A stretch of 64,000 nt of DNA from Myxococcales bacterium (GTDB lineage Bacteria > Myxococcota_A > Bradymonadia > UBA7976 > UBA1532), in assembly GCA_020633435.1 (NCBI GenBank), contig JACKDP010000007.1, forward strand, positions 62,001 to 126,000, read 5' to 3'. The notes beneath the pieces are model-generated. The model was not told the DNA's origin. It saw nothing but the letters and a program-made list of their open reading frames with translations, and searched no databases. Every line of letters begins with the position of its first letter. Position 1 is the stretch's first letter. The position numbers and the translations under genes were made by a program. Below, piece after piece: positions 1-9,276 of the stretch.

Positions 1-1452
1 GCGGGCGGCGTCCTCGAAGCCCGGCGTGCCCACGCGGGCGAACGCCGCCAGGGCCTCGGCGTGCCGCCCCTGGAAGGCGTAGATGCGCCCGAGCGCCGCG
101 TGGGCGCTGCCCAGATCCGGCTGGGGGCCCGCCGCGATCACGGCCTCGAGGGCGGCCTGGGCGATGGGCAGGTGGTCAGCCAGCCGCTTCTGCAGCCAGA
201 GCTGGCTCTGGGCCAGGGCCGCGCGCAGGCGGCCGCCCGGCCCGCCCTCGTCGGCGCCCGCCACCAGATCCACCAGCGCGGTCGTGGGCACGCCGGCGCC
301 CGGATCGGCGTCCGCGGTGGGGCGCCGCCGGATGAAGTGATCCGTGAAGCGCACATGGGGCACATCCGCCGGCCCGCCCGCGGCCATGTGGCAGCCGGCG
401 CAGGACTCCGTCGCCGCCGCCGGATCGGGGCAGGGGCGGGTGGCGGTGTGGCAGGAGAGGCAGGCCGCCCGGTGGGTGGCCGGCGTCGCGTCCTCGTGGG
501 GGTTGTGGCAGGTGGTGCAGGTCAGCCGCGGGTCCTGGGCGCAGGCGCTCAGGCGCAGCCGGTGGCCGTGGCTGGCCACGGTGAACCGCGCGGAGCCGCC
601 GCGCCGGAACTGGGCGACGAAGCTGGCGAGGGGCGCGCGCGGGTCGTAGCGATCCCAGCGCTGCCCGGCGTGCAGGACGGCCACCTCGCCCTGCAGGTGG
701 CACTGCTGGCAGACCTGGAGCTGGCGGTCGGCCGGCTCGCGGCCCGGGTTGAAGATGCTGGGATCGGGGGCGCCCGGGGCGGGCCCCGTCCCGGCCTGGC
801 GGGCCGCGGCGTGGGCCGTCCCGTCGCCATGGCAGCGGTCACAGCCGATGCCGGCCGCGAGGGGCAGGGCGTAGCCGGCCTGCGTCCCCGGCAGCGCCGG
901 CGTCAGCCCGTTGTGGCAGAACAGGCAGGGCGGCGTGATGGGCCGCTCCAGCCGCCACTGGTCGGGGCGGTCGTAGCCGGGGCTCAGGTCCCAGGCCCCG
1001 CGCCGGCTGTACCAGGTGAGGGGCAGCTCCACCAGGCTGCCGTCCAGCAGGCCCAGGTAGGTGCGGGCGTGGTTGCCCGAGCCGAGGATCCAGCGCGCCT
1101 CGATGCGGCGCACGCGGGTGGGATCGGCGAGGAGCTGCTCCTCCTGCCAGAGCCGCCCCTCGGCGTCGCGCAGGGCCCGGTAGCGGAAGCCCGAGGTCGG
1201 GTGGTCCACCGTCGCGGCGTCGAAGCGCTCGATGGCGGGGGCGTCGGCGACGGGGGCCAGCGAGCGCCCCATGCCCGTCGCCCGGAAGCGGGCGGCCTCC
1301 TCGGGGTGGCAGTCCTCGCAGGTGGTGTTGGCGGCGGCGGGATCGGCGGGCGGCGGGGTCGCGCCCGGGGCGGGGGCCGGCGCCGCGGGCGGCGGCTCGC
1401 GCCCGGTGCAGGCGGCGAGCGGAATGATCAACAGAAACCAGCAGATACGCAC
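1..1452 (-). CDS. Seven-haem c-type cytochrome lipoprotein with TPR-like tail (3' end beyond window)
   Basis: The frame stays open to the window edge, so the C-terminus is missing. From a GTG start the protein begins with a lipoprotein signal (FLLIIPLAAC, Cys at residue 15) and a Pro/Ala linker. Seven CXXCH haem sites follow in order: CEDCH, CLFCH, CDRCH, CQQCH, CTTCH, CLSCH and CAGCH. The rest is alanine-rich helix resembling tetratricopeptide repeats. Such proteins are periplasmic electron carriers in Myxococcota and Planctomycetes, anchored here to a membrane by lipid. The redox partner cannot be told. The start is chosen because it opens directly onto the signal peptide, with GGAG upstream and a promoter at 1479-1507. 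Confidence 0.85.
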   Translation of the reverse strand, partial: MRICWFLLIIPLAACTGREPPPAAPAPAPGATPPPADPAAANTTCEDCHPEEAARFRATGMGRSLAPVADAPAIERFDAATVDHPTSGFRYRALRDAEGRLWQEEQLLADPTRVRRIEARWILGSGNHARTYLGLLDGSLVELPLTWYSRRGAWDLSPGYDRPDQWRLERPITPPCLFCHNGLTPALPGTQAGYALPLAAGIGCDRCHGDGTAHAAARQAGTGPAPGAPDPSIFNPGREPADRQLQVCQQCHLQGEVAVLHAGQRWDRYDPRAPLASFVAQFRRGGSARFTVASHGHRLRLSACAQDPRLTCTTCHNPHEDATPATHRAACLSCHTATRPCPDPAAATESCAGCHMAAGGPADVPHVRFTDHFIRRRPTADADPGAGVPTTALVDLVAGADEGGPGGRLRAALAQSQLWLQKRLADHLPIAQAALEAVIAAGPQPDLGSAHAALGRIYAFQGRHAEALAAFARVGTPGFEDAAR

Positions 1453-1478
1453 CGGAGGCTCCACCTTGCCGAGCCCCC

Positions 1479-1507
1479 ACCATCCGCCGGGCCTCCGCCC
1501 TTGTCAA
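1479..1507 (-). promoter_or_regulatory. Predicted sigma-70-type promoter of the cytochrome gene
   Basis: On the minus strand a perfect TTGACA (1502-1507) is followed after 17 bases by GATGGT (1479-1484, three of six consensus bases). The -35 abuts the stop codon of the preceding gene, so the cytochrome gene probably has its own promoter. The -10 is weak. Confidence 0.45.
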
Positions 1508-2275
1508 TCAGTCCCAGCGGCAGTCGAGGGTGCCGCGCTGCAGCGTGTAGAAGTCGCGGATGCTCGGATCGCGGGCCACGCGCAGCCGCACCTCGCAGCG
1601 GCGGTCGAGGCTGACGGCGGGGTAGTCGAGCTGGAAGACCTTCACCTGGGAGAACTTCCCGTCGGGCTTGCCATCGAGGCTCTGCAGGTCCGTCCGCTGG
1701 CTGACGGCCACCCGCAGCTCCAGGGGGCCGTGGCGGCGGGTGCGGACCTTGCCCACGAAGTCGATGGCCGCCACCGTCTCGGGCAGCGTCGGGTCGCTGC
1801 GATCGCGGCGCACGCTGGCCCGCTGGCTGCGCAGGTCGATGAAGTAGAACGCCTCCTGGCGCTGCTCGCCGGGCTGCTTCACCTCGATGTAGAGGTAGGG
1901 GGCCGGGCCGATGCTGGTGTTGCTGGCCAGGTCGAGATCGACCTTCAGCAGGAAGAAGTCGTTGGGCTTCACGGCGTAGGCCGACAGCGCGCTCAGGGCG
2001 GCGTCGGTGGCGCCGGCCTTCTTGAGCTTGAGCAGGGCGTCGGCGTCGGCCAGGGCCAGCACGCCGCGCGTCCGCATCATCTCGTTCAAGGTCGCCTCCG
2101 CGACGCCGGCCGCGGCGAGCTTCTCGAGCTCCTCCAGCGTCAGCGGCAGGCTGTCGCTCGACCGGTGGACGCGCTCCCAGACGTCGGGATCGCTGGTCTG
2201 GAACTGCTGGAGGGTGATGGGCTGGGCCTGGGCGGCCTGGCCGAGGAGGAGGGCGAGGGCGAGAGCGGTACGCAT
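1508..2275 (-). CDS. Secreted hypothetical protein, helical N-half and beta-rich C-half
   Basis: The 255-residue product starts with a clean signal peptide (MRTALALALLLGQAAQAQ) and is therefore periplasmic or surface-exposed. Residues about 20-105 are helical and contain two or three copies of a short helix pattern with Leu and Ala spacing (for example LEKLAAAGV, LLKLKKAGA). Residues about 110-255 are predicted beta-rich, with two cysteines near the C-terminus. I do not recognise the family. The start is set by the signal peptide and a CCAGGAG ribosome site just upstream. The gene is divergent from the OmpA-like gene, and a TTGAAT/17/CATCGT promoter lies at 2307-2335. Confidence 0.8.
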   Translation of the reverse strand: MRTALALALLLGQAAQAQPITLQQFQTSDPDVWERVHRSSDSLPLTLEELEKLAAAGVAEATLNEMMRTRGVLALADADALLKLKKAGATDAALSALSAYAVKPNDFFLLKVDLDLASNTSIGPAPYLYIEVKQPGEQRQEAFYFIDLRSQRASVRRDRSDPTLPETVAAIDFVGKVRTRRHGPLELRVAVSQRTDLQSLDGKPDGKFSQVKVFQLDYPAVSLDRRCEVRLRVARDPSIRDFYTLQRGTLDCRWD

Positions 2276-2306
2276 GGCGACTCCTGGCGGGCGTTCACGG
2301 CGGCTC

Positions 2307-2335
2307 ACGATGCGATCCGGGGCGCCGCTATTCAA
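2307..2335 (-). promoter_or_regulatory. Predicted promoter in the divergent gap
   Basis: Minus-strand TTGAAT (2330-2335) and CATCGT (2307-2312) are spaced by 17 bases and lie about 30 bases before the ATG of the secreted hypothetical protein. The -35 is good and the -10 is poor. Confidence 0.35.
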
Positions 2336-2412
2336 TGGCCACCGGCATCGGGCCCGCTGGCCCCGGCCGCGGCGCATCTGAGAGGGTGGGGTGGCATCGC
2401 CTGGAGGCCGCC

Positions 2413-3144
2413 ATGTCACTCCTGCTGCTCGGGCTGCTCGCGGCCCCGCCCACCGGCGCCCTCGCCGCGCTCGTGGAGCGCTGCGCCGCGGCCACCGGCG
2501 AGCCGGCCCCCGCCGGCCTGCGCGTCTTCCTGGATCCCGCGGGCCTGGCCACGGCCGTCGACGTGCCCGCCGAGCCCTCGAAGCTGGAGCGGTGTCTGCA
2601 GGACGGCCTGCCCCCCGTCCCCCTCGCGGCCCCCGGCGTGCTGGCCATCGCCTGGCCCGACGCCCGCCGGCCGCAGCCCTTCCCGCCCGCCGCCGCCCCG
2701 CTCCCGCCCTGGGTCACCCTGCCGCCGGGGTGGCGGTGCGCCGCCACCGTCGACGACGCCAGCCCGCCCCCCCACGCCTGCGTGAGCGGCGACGGGCGGC
2801 GCATCTACTTCCCCCGGGAGGCCTGGGCCTACAACAAGGCGGTGCTCCGCCCGGTGAGCTACCCGGCCCTGGACGATCTGGCGGCGCTCCTGGCGGCCGT
2901 GCCCGCCATCCAGCAGGTCGAGATCGCCAACCACGAGGCCGCCCGGCGCGAGGCGTACGGCGTGAACCTCAGCCAGCGCCGGGCCGAGGCCTTTCGCCAC
3001 TACCTGCGGGCGAAGGGGACGGAGGCGGAGCGCCTCATCAGCGTGGGCCATGGCGCGGAGCGGCCCATCGCCGATCCGCGCATCCCTGCGAACGCGAAGA
3101 AGAATCTGCGCACGGAGCTCTTCATCCGGCGCTGGGGACCCTGA
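2413..3144 (+). CDS. OmpA-like C-terminal domain protein, secreted
   Basis: The 243-residue product has a short signal peptide (MSLLLLGLLAAPPTGALA) and a proline-rich middle with paired cysteines. The C-terminal 90 residues fit the OmpA/MotB peptidoglycan-binding fold: the NLSQRRAEAFRHYL helix, then RLISVGHGAERPI, and a final KKNLRTELFI strand matching the usual NRRVE element. The usual GHTD strand reads ANHEAA here, so the canonical diaminopimelate-contacting Asp is not obvious and binding may be altered. It is a single-gene transcript facing a divergent neighbour. The start follows CTGGAGGCCGCC, a good ribosome site. Confidence 0.8.
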   Translation: MSLLLLGLLAAPPTGALAALVERCAAATGEPAPAGLRVFLDPAGLATAVDVPAEPSKLERCLQDGLPPVPLAAPGVLAIAWPDARRPQPFPPAAAPLPPWVTLPPGWRCAATVDDASPPPHACVSGDGRRIYFPREAWAYNKAVLRPVSYPALDDLAALLAAVPAIQQVEIANHEAARREAYGVNLSQRRAEAFRHYLRAKGTEAERLISVGHGAERPIADPRIPANAKKNLRTELFIRRWGP

Positions 3145-3287
3145 GCTGGGCGGTGAGGCGGGCGTCCTCGGCGTGCAGATCCCGATGGCGACCTGCTGGG
3201 ACTTCACGCCCGGCCCGCAGCCCCACCAGGAGGACCGCCGGCCAGCCGCGTCGTCCGTGCGATCTTCTCGGAGAGGCGGAACCCAGC

Positions 3288-4649
3288 TCAGCCGGCGTGG
3301 CACCGCCAGTGGAAGATCACGGTGGTCGCGGCGGCGGCGACGTTGAGGCTGTCGATGCCGCCGAAGAGGGGGATCTCGACGATCAGGTCGGCGGCGGCGC
3401 GCAGGGCGGGGGGCACGCCCCGATCCTCGGCGCCCATGACGAAGAGGGGGCGCGGGGGGTAGGGGGCGGTGTGGTAGGGGACGCTGTCGGGGGTCTGCTG
3501 GACGGCGACGATCTGGTAGCCCTGCTCCCGGGCGCGGCGGATCAGGGCGGCGGCGTCGGCCACGGCGTGCAGGGGCACGAGGCGGTCGGTGCCTCGGGCC
3601 GGACTGCGAAAAAGCTCACCGTTTCCAATGAGATAGACCTCGGAGAGCCCGGCGGCCTCGGCGCTGCGGACGGCTACGCCCAGGTTGATGTCGAACCGGG
3701 GCTGGCAGAGGGCGAGGGCGGCGGGGGCGCGGTCGACCGAGGGGAGGGGGTCGTCGGCCTGGAAGCCGTAGGGGGGCTGCGCCGAGGGGGCGCCGAGCCG
3801 GGCGTGGGGGGCGAGGCGCTCGGCGACGCGGGCGGGGGCGTAGGCGCCGGCCGCGGCCTGGGCGGCCAGCCAGGCGACGCCGGGATCGGGATCGGCGAGG
3901 AGCGCAGGCGGGGCGAGGGCGCGGGCCGCGGCGGCCCGGACGCGCGGATCGGGATCGGTGATCCAGGCGGGATCGGCGGCCCCGAGGCGGGCGAGGGCGT
4001 GGGCGGCGGCGACGCGGTGGGGGCCCGCGAGCAGGCCGCGCAGAGCGTCGGCGTCGGCCAGGTGGTCGAGGGCGGTGGCGTCGCGCCGCGGCGGCGGCGG
4101 CAGCCAGGGCAGGGAAGGCCGTGGGGTCGGCGGCGGCGCGCAGCCGCAGCACGGCGCCAGGGGTGTGGGCCTGGGCGGCCGCGAGGGCGGCGGGGGCCGG
4201 GCGGTGGTCGAGGGTCTCCAGGGCCAGGGCGGCCTGCTCGGCCACGTCGGCGTCAGCGTCAGCCAGGAGCCACCTCGAGGGCGGCGACGCCCGCGGCGGT
4301 GGTGAAAGCGCAGGCCCGGCGGACGCGGGCGTCGGCGTCAGGCCAGGCCGTGGGCCAGGGCGGGCTCGCCGTCGGGGCGCAGGGCCGTCAGCAGGCGGGC
4401 GGCGGCGACGCGGCTGCGGGTCGGGGCCGCGGCGTCCCCCAGCAGCGCGACGAGGGGGTCGGCCACGCGGGCCGGGCGCATGTCGCCCAGGAGGCGCGCC
4501 GCGCGCTTGCGCGTCTGCTTGTGGGGGGCGTCGAGGGCCTGGACGAGGGCCCGGATGGTGGCCGGCTCGGCGCGCTCGGCGACCCGGTGGCGGGCCCCGT
4601 CGCGGGTGGGCAGATCCTCGCTGAAGAGGGCGTCGTCCAGATCAGCCAC
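3288..4649 (-). CDS. HEAT-repeat/SpoU-family RNA 2'-O-methyltransferase fusion, interrupted by apparent frameshifts
   Basis: No single frame covers the gene, but joining frames at about 4338, 4271 and 4090 gives one continuous protein. The N-terminal part is HEAT-like helical repeats (MADLDDALF start, then repeats with the pattern D-x-D-A/P-x-V). The C-terminal part is a SPOUT/SpoU (TrmH-like) methyltransferase: INLGVAVRSAEAAGL (motif 1), FVMGAEDRGVPPAL (motif 2) and IPLFGGIDSLNVAAAA (motif 3, the SAM-binding knot). SpoU enzymes methylate ribose 2'-OH in tRNA or rRNA. The HEAT part may bind RNA or a partner. The gene sits six bases behind the nucleoside transporter, at the end of its run. The breaks are single-base changes in G/C runs and are probably sequencing errors; a true pseudogene is the alternative. 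Confidence 0.7.
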
Positions 4650-4655
4650 GGGGCG

Positions 4656-6071
4656 TCAGAGCAGCATCCCCGCCACCGTGGCGGTCATGAAGGCCGCCAG
4701 GGTGCCGCCGATCATGGCCTTCATGCCGATGCGGGCCAGGTCGCTGCGCCGCTCCGGGGCGATGCCGCCGATGCCGCCGATCTGGATGGCGATGCTGCTG
4801 AAGTTGGCGAAGCCGCAGAGGGCGTAGGTGGCGATGACCACGGAGCGCGGCTGCAGCTGGCTGATCTCACCGGAGAGCTGCATGTAGGCGACGAACTCGT
4901 TGAGCACCGTCTTGGTGCCGAGCAGCGAGCCGACGACCTCGGCGTCCTCCCAGGGCACGCCCATGATCCAGGCGAGGGGGGAGAGCACCTTGCCCAGGAT
5001 GAGCTCGAAGGACAGGCCCTCGAAGCCGAACCAGCCGCCGACCATGCCGATGAGGAAGTTGAGCATGGCCACGAGGGCGATGAAGGCGAGGAGCATGGCG
5101 GCGACGTTGAGCATCAGGCTCAGGCCGTCGGCGGCGCCGCGGGCGGCGGCCTCGATGACGTTGGTGTACTCCGACTTCTCCATGCGGGCCACGCGGCCGG
5201 CGGTCACCGGCACGGCCTCCTCGGGCATCATCAGCTTGGCGATGACGAGGGCGGCGGGGGCCGAGAGGACGCTGGCGGTGAGCAGGTGCCCGGCGATGTC
5301 GGGGAAGGTGTCCTTGAAGAGTCCCACATAGGCGGCGAAGACGCCGCCCGCCACCGTGGCGAAGCCGCCGACCATGACCGACATGAGCTCGCTCATGGTC
5401 ATGTCCTTGACGAAGGGGCGGATGAGGAGCGGGGCCTCCGTCTGGCCGACGAAGATGTTGCCCGCCGCCGAGAGGCTCTCCGCGCCGCTGGTGCCCAGGG
5501 TGCGGCGCATGACCGCGGCCACCCCGCCCACCACGAAGTGCATGATGCGCAGGTGGTAGAGCACCGCCAGCAGCGACGAGAAGAAGATGATGGTGGTGAG
5601 GACGTGGAGGACGATCACGAAGCCCGAGTCCATGAGGGGCCCGAAGAGGAACTTCGTGCCCACCAGGGTGAACTCGAGCAGCTTGTTCACCCCGTCCTTG
5701 ATGGCCCCGAAGGTGCTGCGGCCCGTCTCGGAGCGCAGCAGGATGAGGGCGAAGACGAGCTGCAGCCCCACCCCCCAGGCCATGAGGCGCCAGGGCACCT
5801 TGCGCCGGTTGGACGAGAGCAGCCAGGCCAGGGCCATCAGGACGATCAGGCCGACGCCGCTCAGGAGCCGCCCGCTCAGGGGCACGTCGATCTGGCTGGG
5901 GATGACGATGGCGGGCTTCGCCGGCGCCTCGGCCTGGGTGGCGAGGGCGGTGGCGCTGGAGCCGTCCACCGGCACCACGCCGACGATGCCGGTGGGCAGG
6001 GCGGGCGCCTCGGCCACCGCCGCGCCGGGCAGAGCGAGGAAGCCAAGCAGCACGAGCGGCAGGAAGCGCAT
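4656..6071 (-). CDS. nupC: Concentrative nucleoside transporter, NupC/CNT family
   Basis: The 471-residue membrane protein carries the CNT core, with many hydrophobic helices and the family signatures GNIFVGQTEAPLLIRP and EFVAYMQLSG. The Gln-Thr-Glu-Ala-Pro motif binds nucleoside and cation in this family. CNT proteins bring nucleosides in with sodium or protons. Unusually there is an extra N-terminal signal-like segment (MRFLPLVLLGFLALPGAA) and about 60 polar residues before the first core helix. The ATG follows AGGAGTCCGTCC. The gene lies 11 bases behind thymidine phosphorylase, so imported pyrimidine nucleosides would feed straight into phosphorolysis. Confidence 0.9.
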   Translation of the reverse strand: MRFLPLVLLGFLALPGAAVAEAPALPTGIVGVVPVDGSSATALATQAEAPAKPAIVIPSQIDVPLSGRLLSGVGLIVLMALAWLLSSNRRKVPWRLMAWGVGLQLVFALILLRSETGRSTFGAIKDGVNKLLEFTLVGTKFLFGPLMDSGFVIVLHVLTTIIFFSSLLAVLYHLRIMHFVVGGVAAVMRRTLGTSGAESLSAAGNIFVGQTEAPLLIRPFVKDMTMSELMSVMVGGFATVAGGVFAAYVGLFKDTFPDIAGHLLTASVLSAPAALVIAKLMMPEEAVPVTAGRVARMEKSEYTNVIEAAARGAADGLSLMLNVAAMLLAFIALVAMLNFLIGMVGGWFGFEGLSFELILGKVLSPLAWIMGVPWEDAEVVGSLLGTKTVLNEFVAYMQLSGEISQLQPRSVVIATYALCGFANFSSIAIQIGGIGGIAPERRSDLARIGMKAMIGGTLAAFMTATVAGMLL

Positions 6072-6082
6072 GGACGGACTCC

Positions 6083-7366
6083 TCACCCGATGCGATCGAG
6101 GACCAGGGGGCGGACGGCCGGGGGGGCGTCGCCGATCTGCCAGGCCGCCTCCAGGCGGCGGCGGGCGTCGTCGACGCCGACGTCGGCGTGGTGGATCCAG
6201 AGCAGGGGCTCGCCGGCCTCGACGTAGTCGCCCAGGCGGTGGGCCAGGACGAGGCCCACGCGGGGATCGACGGCGTCCTCGGCCTGCTGGCGGCCGGCGC
6301 CCAGGACGAGGGCGGCCAGGCCGACCATGCGGGTGTCGATGGCGCTGACGTAGCCGGCCCGCGGCGCCAGGAAGGGCTCGATCTTCGGGGCCTTCGGCAG
6401 CTTCTCGGGGTGGTCGACGAGGTGCGGATCGCCGCCCTGGGCCTCGACCACGGTGCGGAAGCGGGCGAGGGCGCGGCCGTCGTCGAGGGCGCGCTCGGCC
6501 TCGTCGGGATCGGCCCCGCCCAGCTCCAGCATGACCCGGGCGAGCGTCAGGGTGAGCTCGCGGACGTCCGCGGGCCCGCCGCCGCGCAGGATGTCGATGG
6601 CCTCCACGACCTCGAGGGCGTTGCCGCAGGTCAGGCCGAGGGGCTGGTCCATGTCGGTGAGCAGGGCCACGACGCGGCGGCCCATGCCCTCGCCCACGGC
6701 CACCATCGTGCGGGCCAGGACGCGGGCCTCCTCGACGGTGCGCATGAACGCGCCCGAGCCCACCTTCACGTCGAGGACGAGGGCGTCGATGCCCTCGGCC
6801 ATCTTCTTGGACATGATGGAGCTGGCGATGAGCGGGATGGACGAGACGGTGCCCGTCACGTCGCGCAGGGCGTAGAGCTTCTTGTCGGCCGGGGCGATCT
6901 CGGCGGTCTGCCCGATGAGCGAGAGGCCGAGCTGGTCGACCATCTCGATGAAGCGCTCGGTGGGCAGGTCGGTGCGAAAGCCGGTGATGGACTCGAGCTT
7001 GTCGAGGGTGCCGCCGGTGTGGCCGAGGCCGCGGCCCGACACCATGGGCACCTTCAGCCCGCACGCCGCCACCAGGGGCGCCAGGGGCAGGGAGATCTTG
7101 TCGCCCACGCCGCCGGTGGAGTGCTTGTCGACCTTGGCGCCCTGAATGTGCCCAAGATCCAGCACCTTGCCCGAGTAGAGCATGGCCTGGGTCCAGGCCG
7201 TCAGCTCGGCGTCGTCCATGCCGTTGAGGTAGATGGCCATCAACAGCGCCGACATCTGGTAGGCCGGCACGTCGCCGCGGGTGTAGGCCGCGATGAGGGT
7301 CCGGATCTCGTCGGGGGCGAGCCGCCCGCGGTCTCGCTTGCGCTCGATCAGGTCACAGACGCGCAT
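6083..7366 (-). CDS. deoA: Thymidine (pyrimidine-nucleoside) phosphorylase
   Basis: The 427-residue enzyme splits thymidine or other pyrimidine nucleosides with phosphate into base and pentose 1-phosphate. The family signature SGRGLGHTGGTLDKLES begins at residue 110, and the phosphate-binding KHSTGGVGDK is at 81-90. The C-terminal domain of the NP-II fold is complete, so the length is normal. The ATG overlaps the stop of the FrzS-like gene as TGATG, which suggests translational coupling; a GTG one codon earlier is also possible. Thymidine versus uridine preference cannot be decided from sequence. It is followed at once by the nucleoside transporter. Confidence 0.95.
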   Translation of the reverse strand: MRVCDLIERKRDRGRLAPDEIRTLIAAYTRGDVPAYQMSALLMAIYLNGMDDAELTAWTQAMLYSGKVLDLGHIQGAKVDKHSTGGVGDKISLPLAPLVAACGLKVPMVSGRGLGHTGGTLDKLESITGFRTDLPTERFIEMVDQLGLSLIGQTAEIAPADKKLYALRDVTGTVSSIPLIASSIMSKKMAEGIDALVLDVKVGSGAFMRTVEEARVLARTMVAVGEGMGRRVVALLTDMDQPLGLTCGNALEVVEAIDILRGGGPADVRELTLTLARVMLELGGADPDEAERALDDGRALARFRTVVEAQGGDPHLVDHPEKLPKAPKIEPFLAPRAGYVSAIDTRMVGLAALVLGAGRQQAEDAVDPRVGLVLAHRLGDYVEAGEPLLWIHHADVGVDDARRRLEAAWQIGDAPPAVRPLVLDRIG

Positions 7367-9240
7367 CACGCCTCGGCGGCAGGGCTGGCAGGCGGGGCCT
7401 CGGCGTCGACGCCGGCGGCGCGCTCCAGGAAGGCCTGGGCAACGTCGAGGGCCGCGCGGACCTTCTCCATGGCGGCGTCCCGGGCGGCGGCCCGGGCGAT
7501 GGCCTGCTCCAGGCGGCCCTCGGCGGCCTGGCGCGCCGCGCGCGCCTCGACCAGACCCCGCTCCCGCGCGACCATCGTCTTCTCGGTGCGGGCCAGGTCG
7601 TCCGTCAGCGTCTCGTTGGCCGCCGTCAGGCTCTCGACCTGGGCCTGCGTCTCGGCCAGGCGGCCCTCCAGCTCGGCCACGAGGGTGGCGCTCTCGCTCT
7701 GGGCGGCCTCGTGCTCGGCGGCGGCCGCGCGCAGGCGGCCCAGGGTGGCCTCGGCCTCGGCGAGGGCCTGGCGGTACTCGGTGACGGCCTGGTCCTTCTC
7801 GGCCAGGCTGCTCTCGGCCACCTCGGCGCGATCCATCAGGCCCGCCAGGATCTCGGCGTGGCGCGCCTCCAGGGCCGTGACGGCCTCGGTGTGGCGGCGC
7901 TCCCGCTCGGCGAGGGCCTGGCCGGCGGCCTCCTCGTGCATCTGCTCGAGGGTCTGCATGTCGTCGGCGTGGCTGGCCTTGAGGGCGGCGATCTCGGCCA
8001 GGCTGGCGGCCTCGGCGTCGGCCTGGGCCTTGCGCGTGGCCGCGAGGGCGGTGCGGGCGTCGTCCACCTCGGCCCCGAGGCTCGCGAAGCGCTCGGCCGC
8101 CTCGGCCTTCGCCGCCGCGATGCCCTCGCGCTCCTCCTCGAGGGCGCGGATGGCCTCGTCGCGGGTCTTCTTGATGCCCTCGAGCTCGGCGCGCAGGGGC
8201 ACCAGCTCCTCCTCGGCGTCCGCGCGGCGGCGGTCGGCCTCCTCGCGGATGGTGCGCTCCTCGCCGAGCTGGTTGCGCAGGCGCTGGACGTGGGCCTCGG
8301 CCTCCTCATGGGCGGCGGCCTCGCGGCGGGCGCGGCCCTCGGCGTCGTCCAGGCGGGCCTCCAGGCGGGTGACCTGGGCGCGCAGGGCCTCGACGGCCTC
8401 CTCCAGCTCGATGGCCTCGGCCTCGGCCTGCGTGTACTTGTCGCGCAGCTCCACCACCTCGCGCTCGCGGTCGTTGAGCCGCTGGCGCATCTCCAGCAGC
8501 TCGCGGCGCGCGCTCGTGTGGGTGCTGCCGGGGCTCGACCGCTCGGCCTGGACGGCGCGGGCCGCCTCCAGCTCGGCGACGCGGTCGCGCAAGTTGGCGT
8601 TTTCACGGCGCAAAGCGGCGAACACCTCGTCCTCGGCCGGGGGCACCAGCTCGTCGAGGTTGATCTCGAGCTCCTCCAGCGGCGACTGGGGGGCGACGCG
8701 GGGCGGGACGGGGGGCGGCATGGAGTCGGGCGTCATGATGGAGTCAAACCACTTGTCGGTCGCGGCCTCGATGTCGGCGTCGGCCTCGCCATCGAACAGG
8801 CCCTCGAACTGGCCCTCGGAGGCGTCGCCGATCAGCACCTCGAGCCCCTGGGACGGCAGCGTGAGGGGCTCGCCCAGGAGGGAGCCCAGGGTGTCGTGCA
8901 GGGCGCGCACGCTGAACGGGCGCTGCAGGTAGGCGTCGGCGGCGGTGTTCAGCGTGCGGTGCTCGGCCAGGCGGCGGGCGTCCTGCTCGGCGGCGTCCAC
9001 CACCATCACGACGGGGAGGTCGCGGGCCTTGCGGCGCAGCTTGCTGCACAGCGCGTAGCCGGCGCCCTTGTCGTCCATGAGGCCCAGCAGCACCAGCGCC
9101 GGCCGCTCCGCGATGGCGGCCCGGATGCCCTCGGCCCCGTCCGTCGCCCGGACCACCGTGGCCCCGAAGGCCTCCAGCGTCCCGGTCAGCTGCGTCGCCA
9201 GCGTGTCGTCACTCTCGATGACATGAATGCAGATCGCCAC
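7366..9240 (-). CDS. FrzS-like pseudoreceiver/coiled-coil protein
   Basis: The 624-residue protein has a response-regulator-like domain at residues 1-125, a linker rich in Pro, Asp and Glu, and then about 400 residues of heptad-rich coiled coil. The receiver resembles that of Myxococcus FrzS (GYALCSKLRRKARDLPVV and AEHRTLNTAADAYLQRPF). The usual phosphoacceptor Asp is replaced: the strand reads LVLLGLMDD, so it is probably a pseudoreceiver. FrzS moves between cell poles to direct type IV pilus motility; a similar localisation role is inference. The start is GTG with no clear ribosome site, but a strong promoter lies at 9277-9305. Its stop overlaps deoA. Confidence 0.8.
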   Translation of the reverse strand: MAICIHVIESDDTLATQLTGTLEAFGATVVRATDGAEGIRAAIAERPALVLLGLMDDKGAGYALCSKLRRKARDLPVVMVVDAAEQDARRLAEHRTLNTAADAYLQRPFSVRALHDTLGSLLGEPLTLPSQGLEVLIGDASEGQFEGLFDGEADADIEAATDKWFDSIMTPDSMPPPVPPRVAPQSPLEELEINLDELVPPAEDEVFAALRRENANLRDRVAELEAARAVQAERSSPGSTHTSARRELLEMRQRLNDREREVVELRDKYTQAEAEAIELEEAVEALRAQVTRLEARLDDAEGRARREAAAHEEAEAHVQRLRNQLGEERTIREEADRRRADAEEELVPLRAELEGIKKTRDEAIRALEEEREGIAAAKAEAAERFASLGAEVDDARTALAATRKAQADAEAASLAEIAALKASHADDMQTLEQMHEEAAGQALAERERRHTEAVTALEARHAEILAGLMDRAEVAESSLAEKDQAVTEYRQALAEAEATLGRLRAAAAEHEAAQSESATLVAELEGRLAETQAQVESLTAANETLTDDLARTEKTMVARERGLVEARAARQAAEGRLEQAIARAAARDAAMEKVRAALDVAQAFLERAAGVDAEAPPASPAAEA

Positions 9241-9276
9241 GGCTCGCCCCGCGCTCAGAAGGTTCTCGACGTTCGC

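Noticed and set aside
3145..3287. Gap between the OmpA-like and SpoU genes
   Set aside because: No coding frame with support, promoter or hairpin with a T-run is visible in these 143 bases.
2391..6227. Very long plus-strand open frame opposite the nucleoside genes
   Set aside because: It is rich in Gly, Ala and Arg with no conserved motif and lies opposite recognisable deoA, nupC and SpoU genes; high GC leaves antisense frames open by chance.
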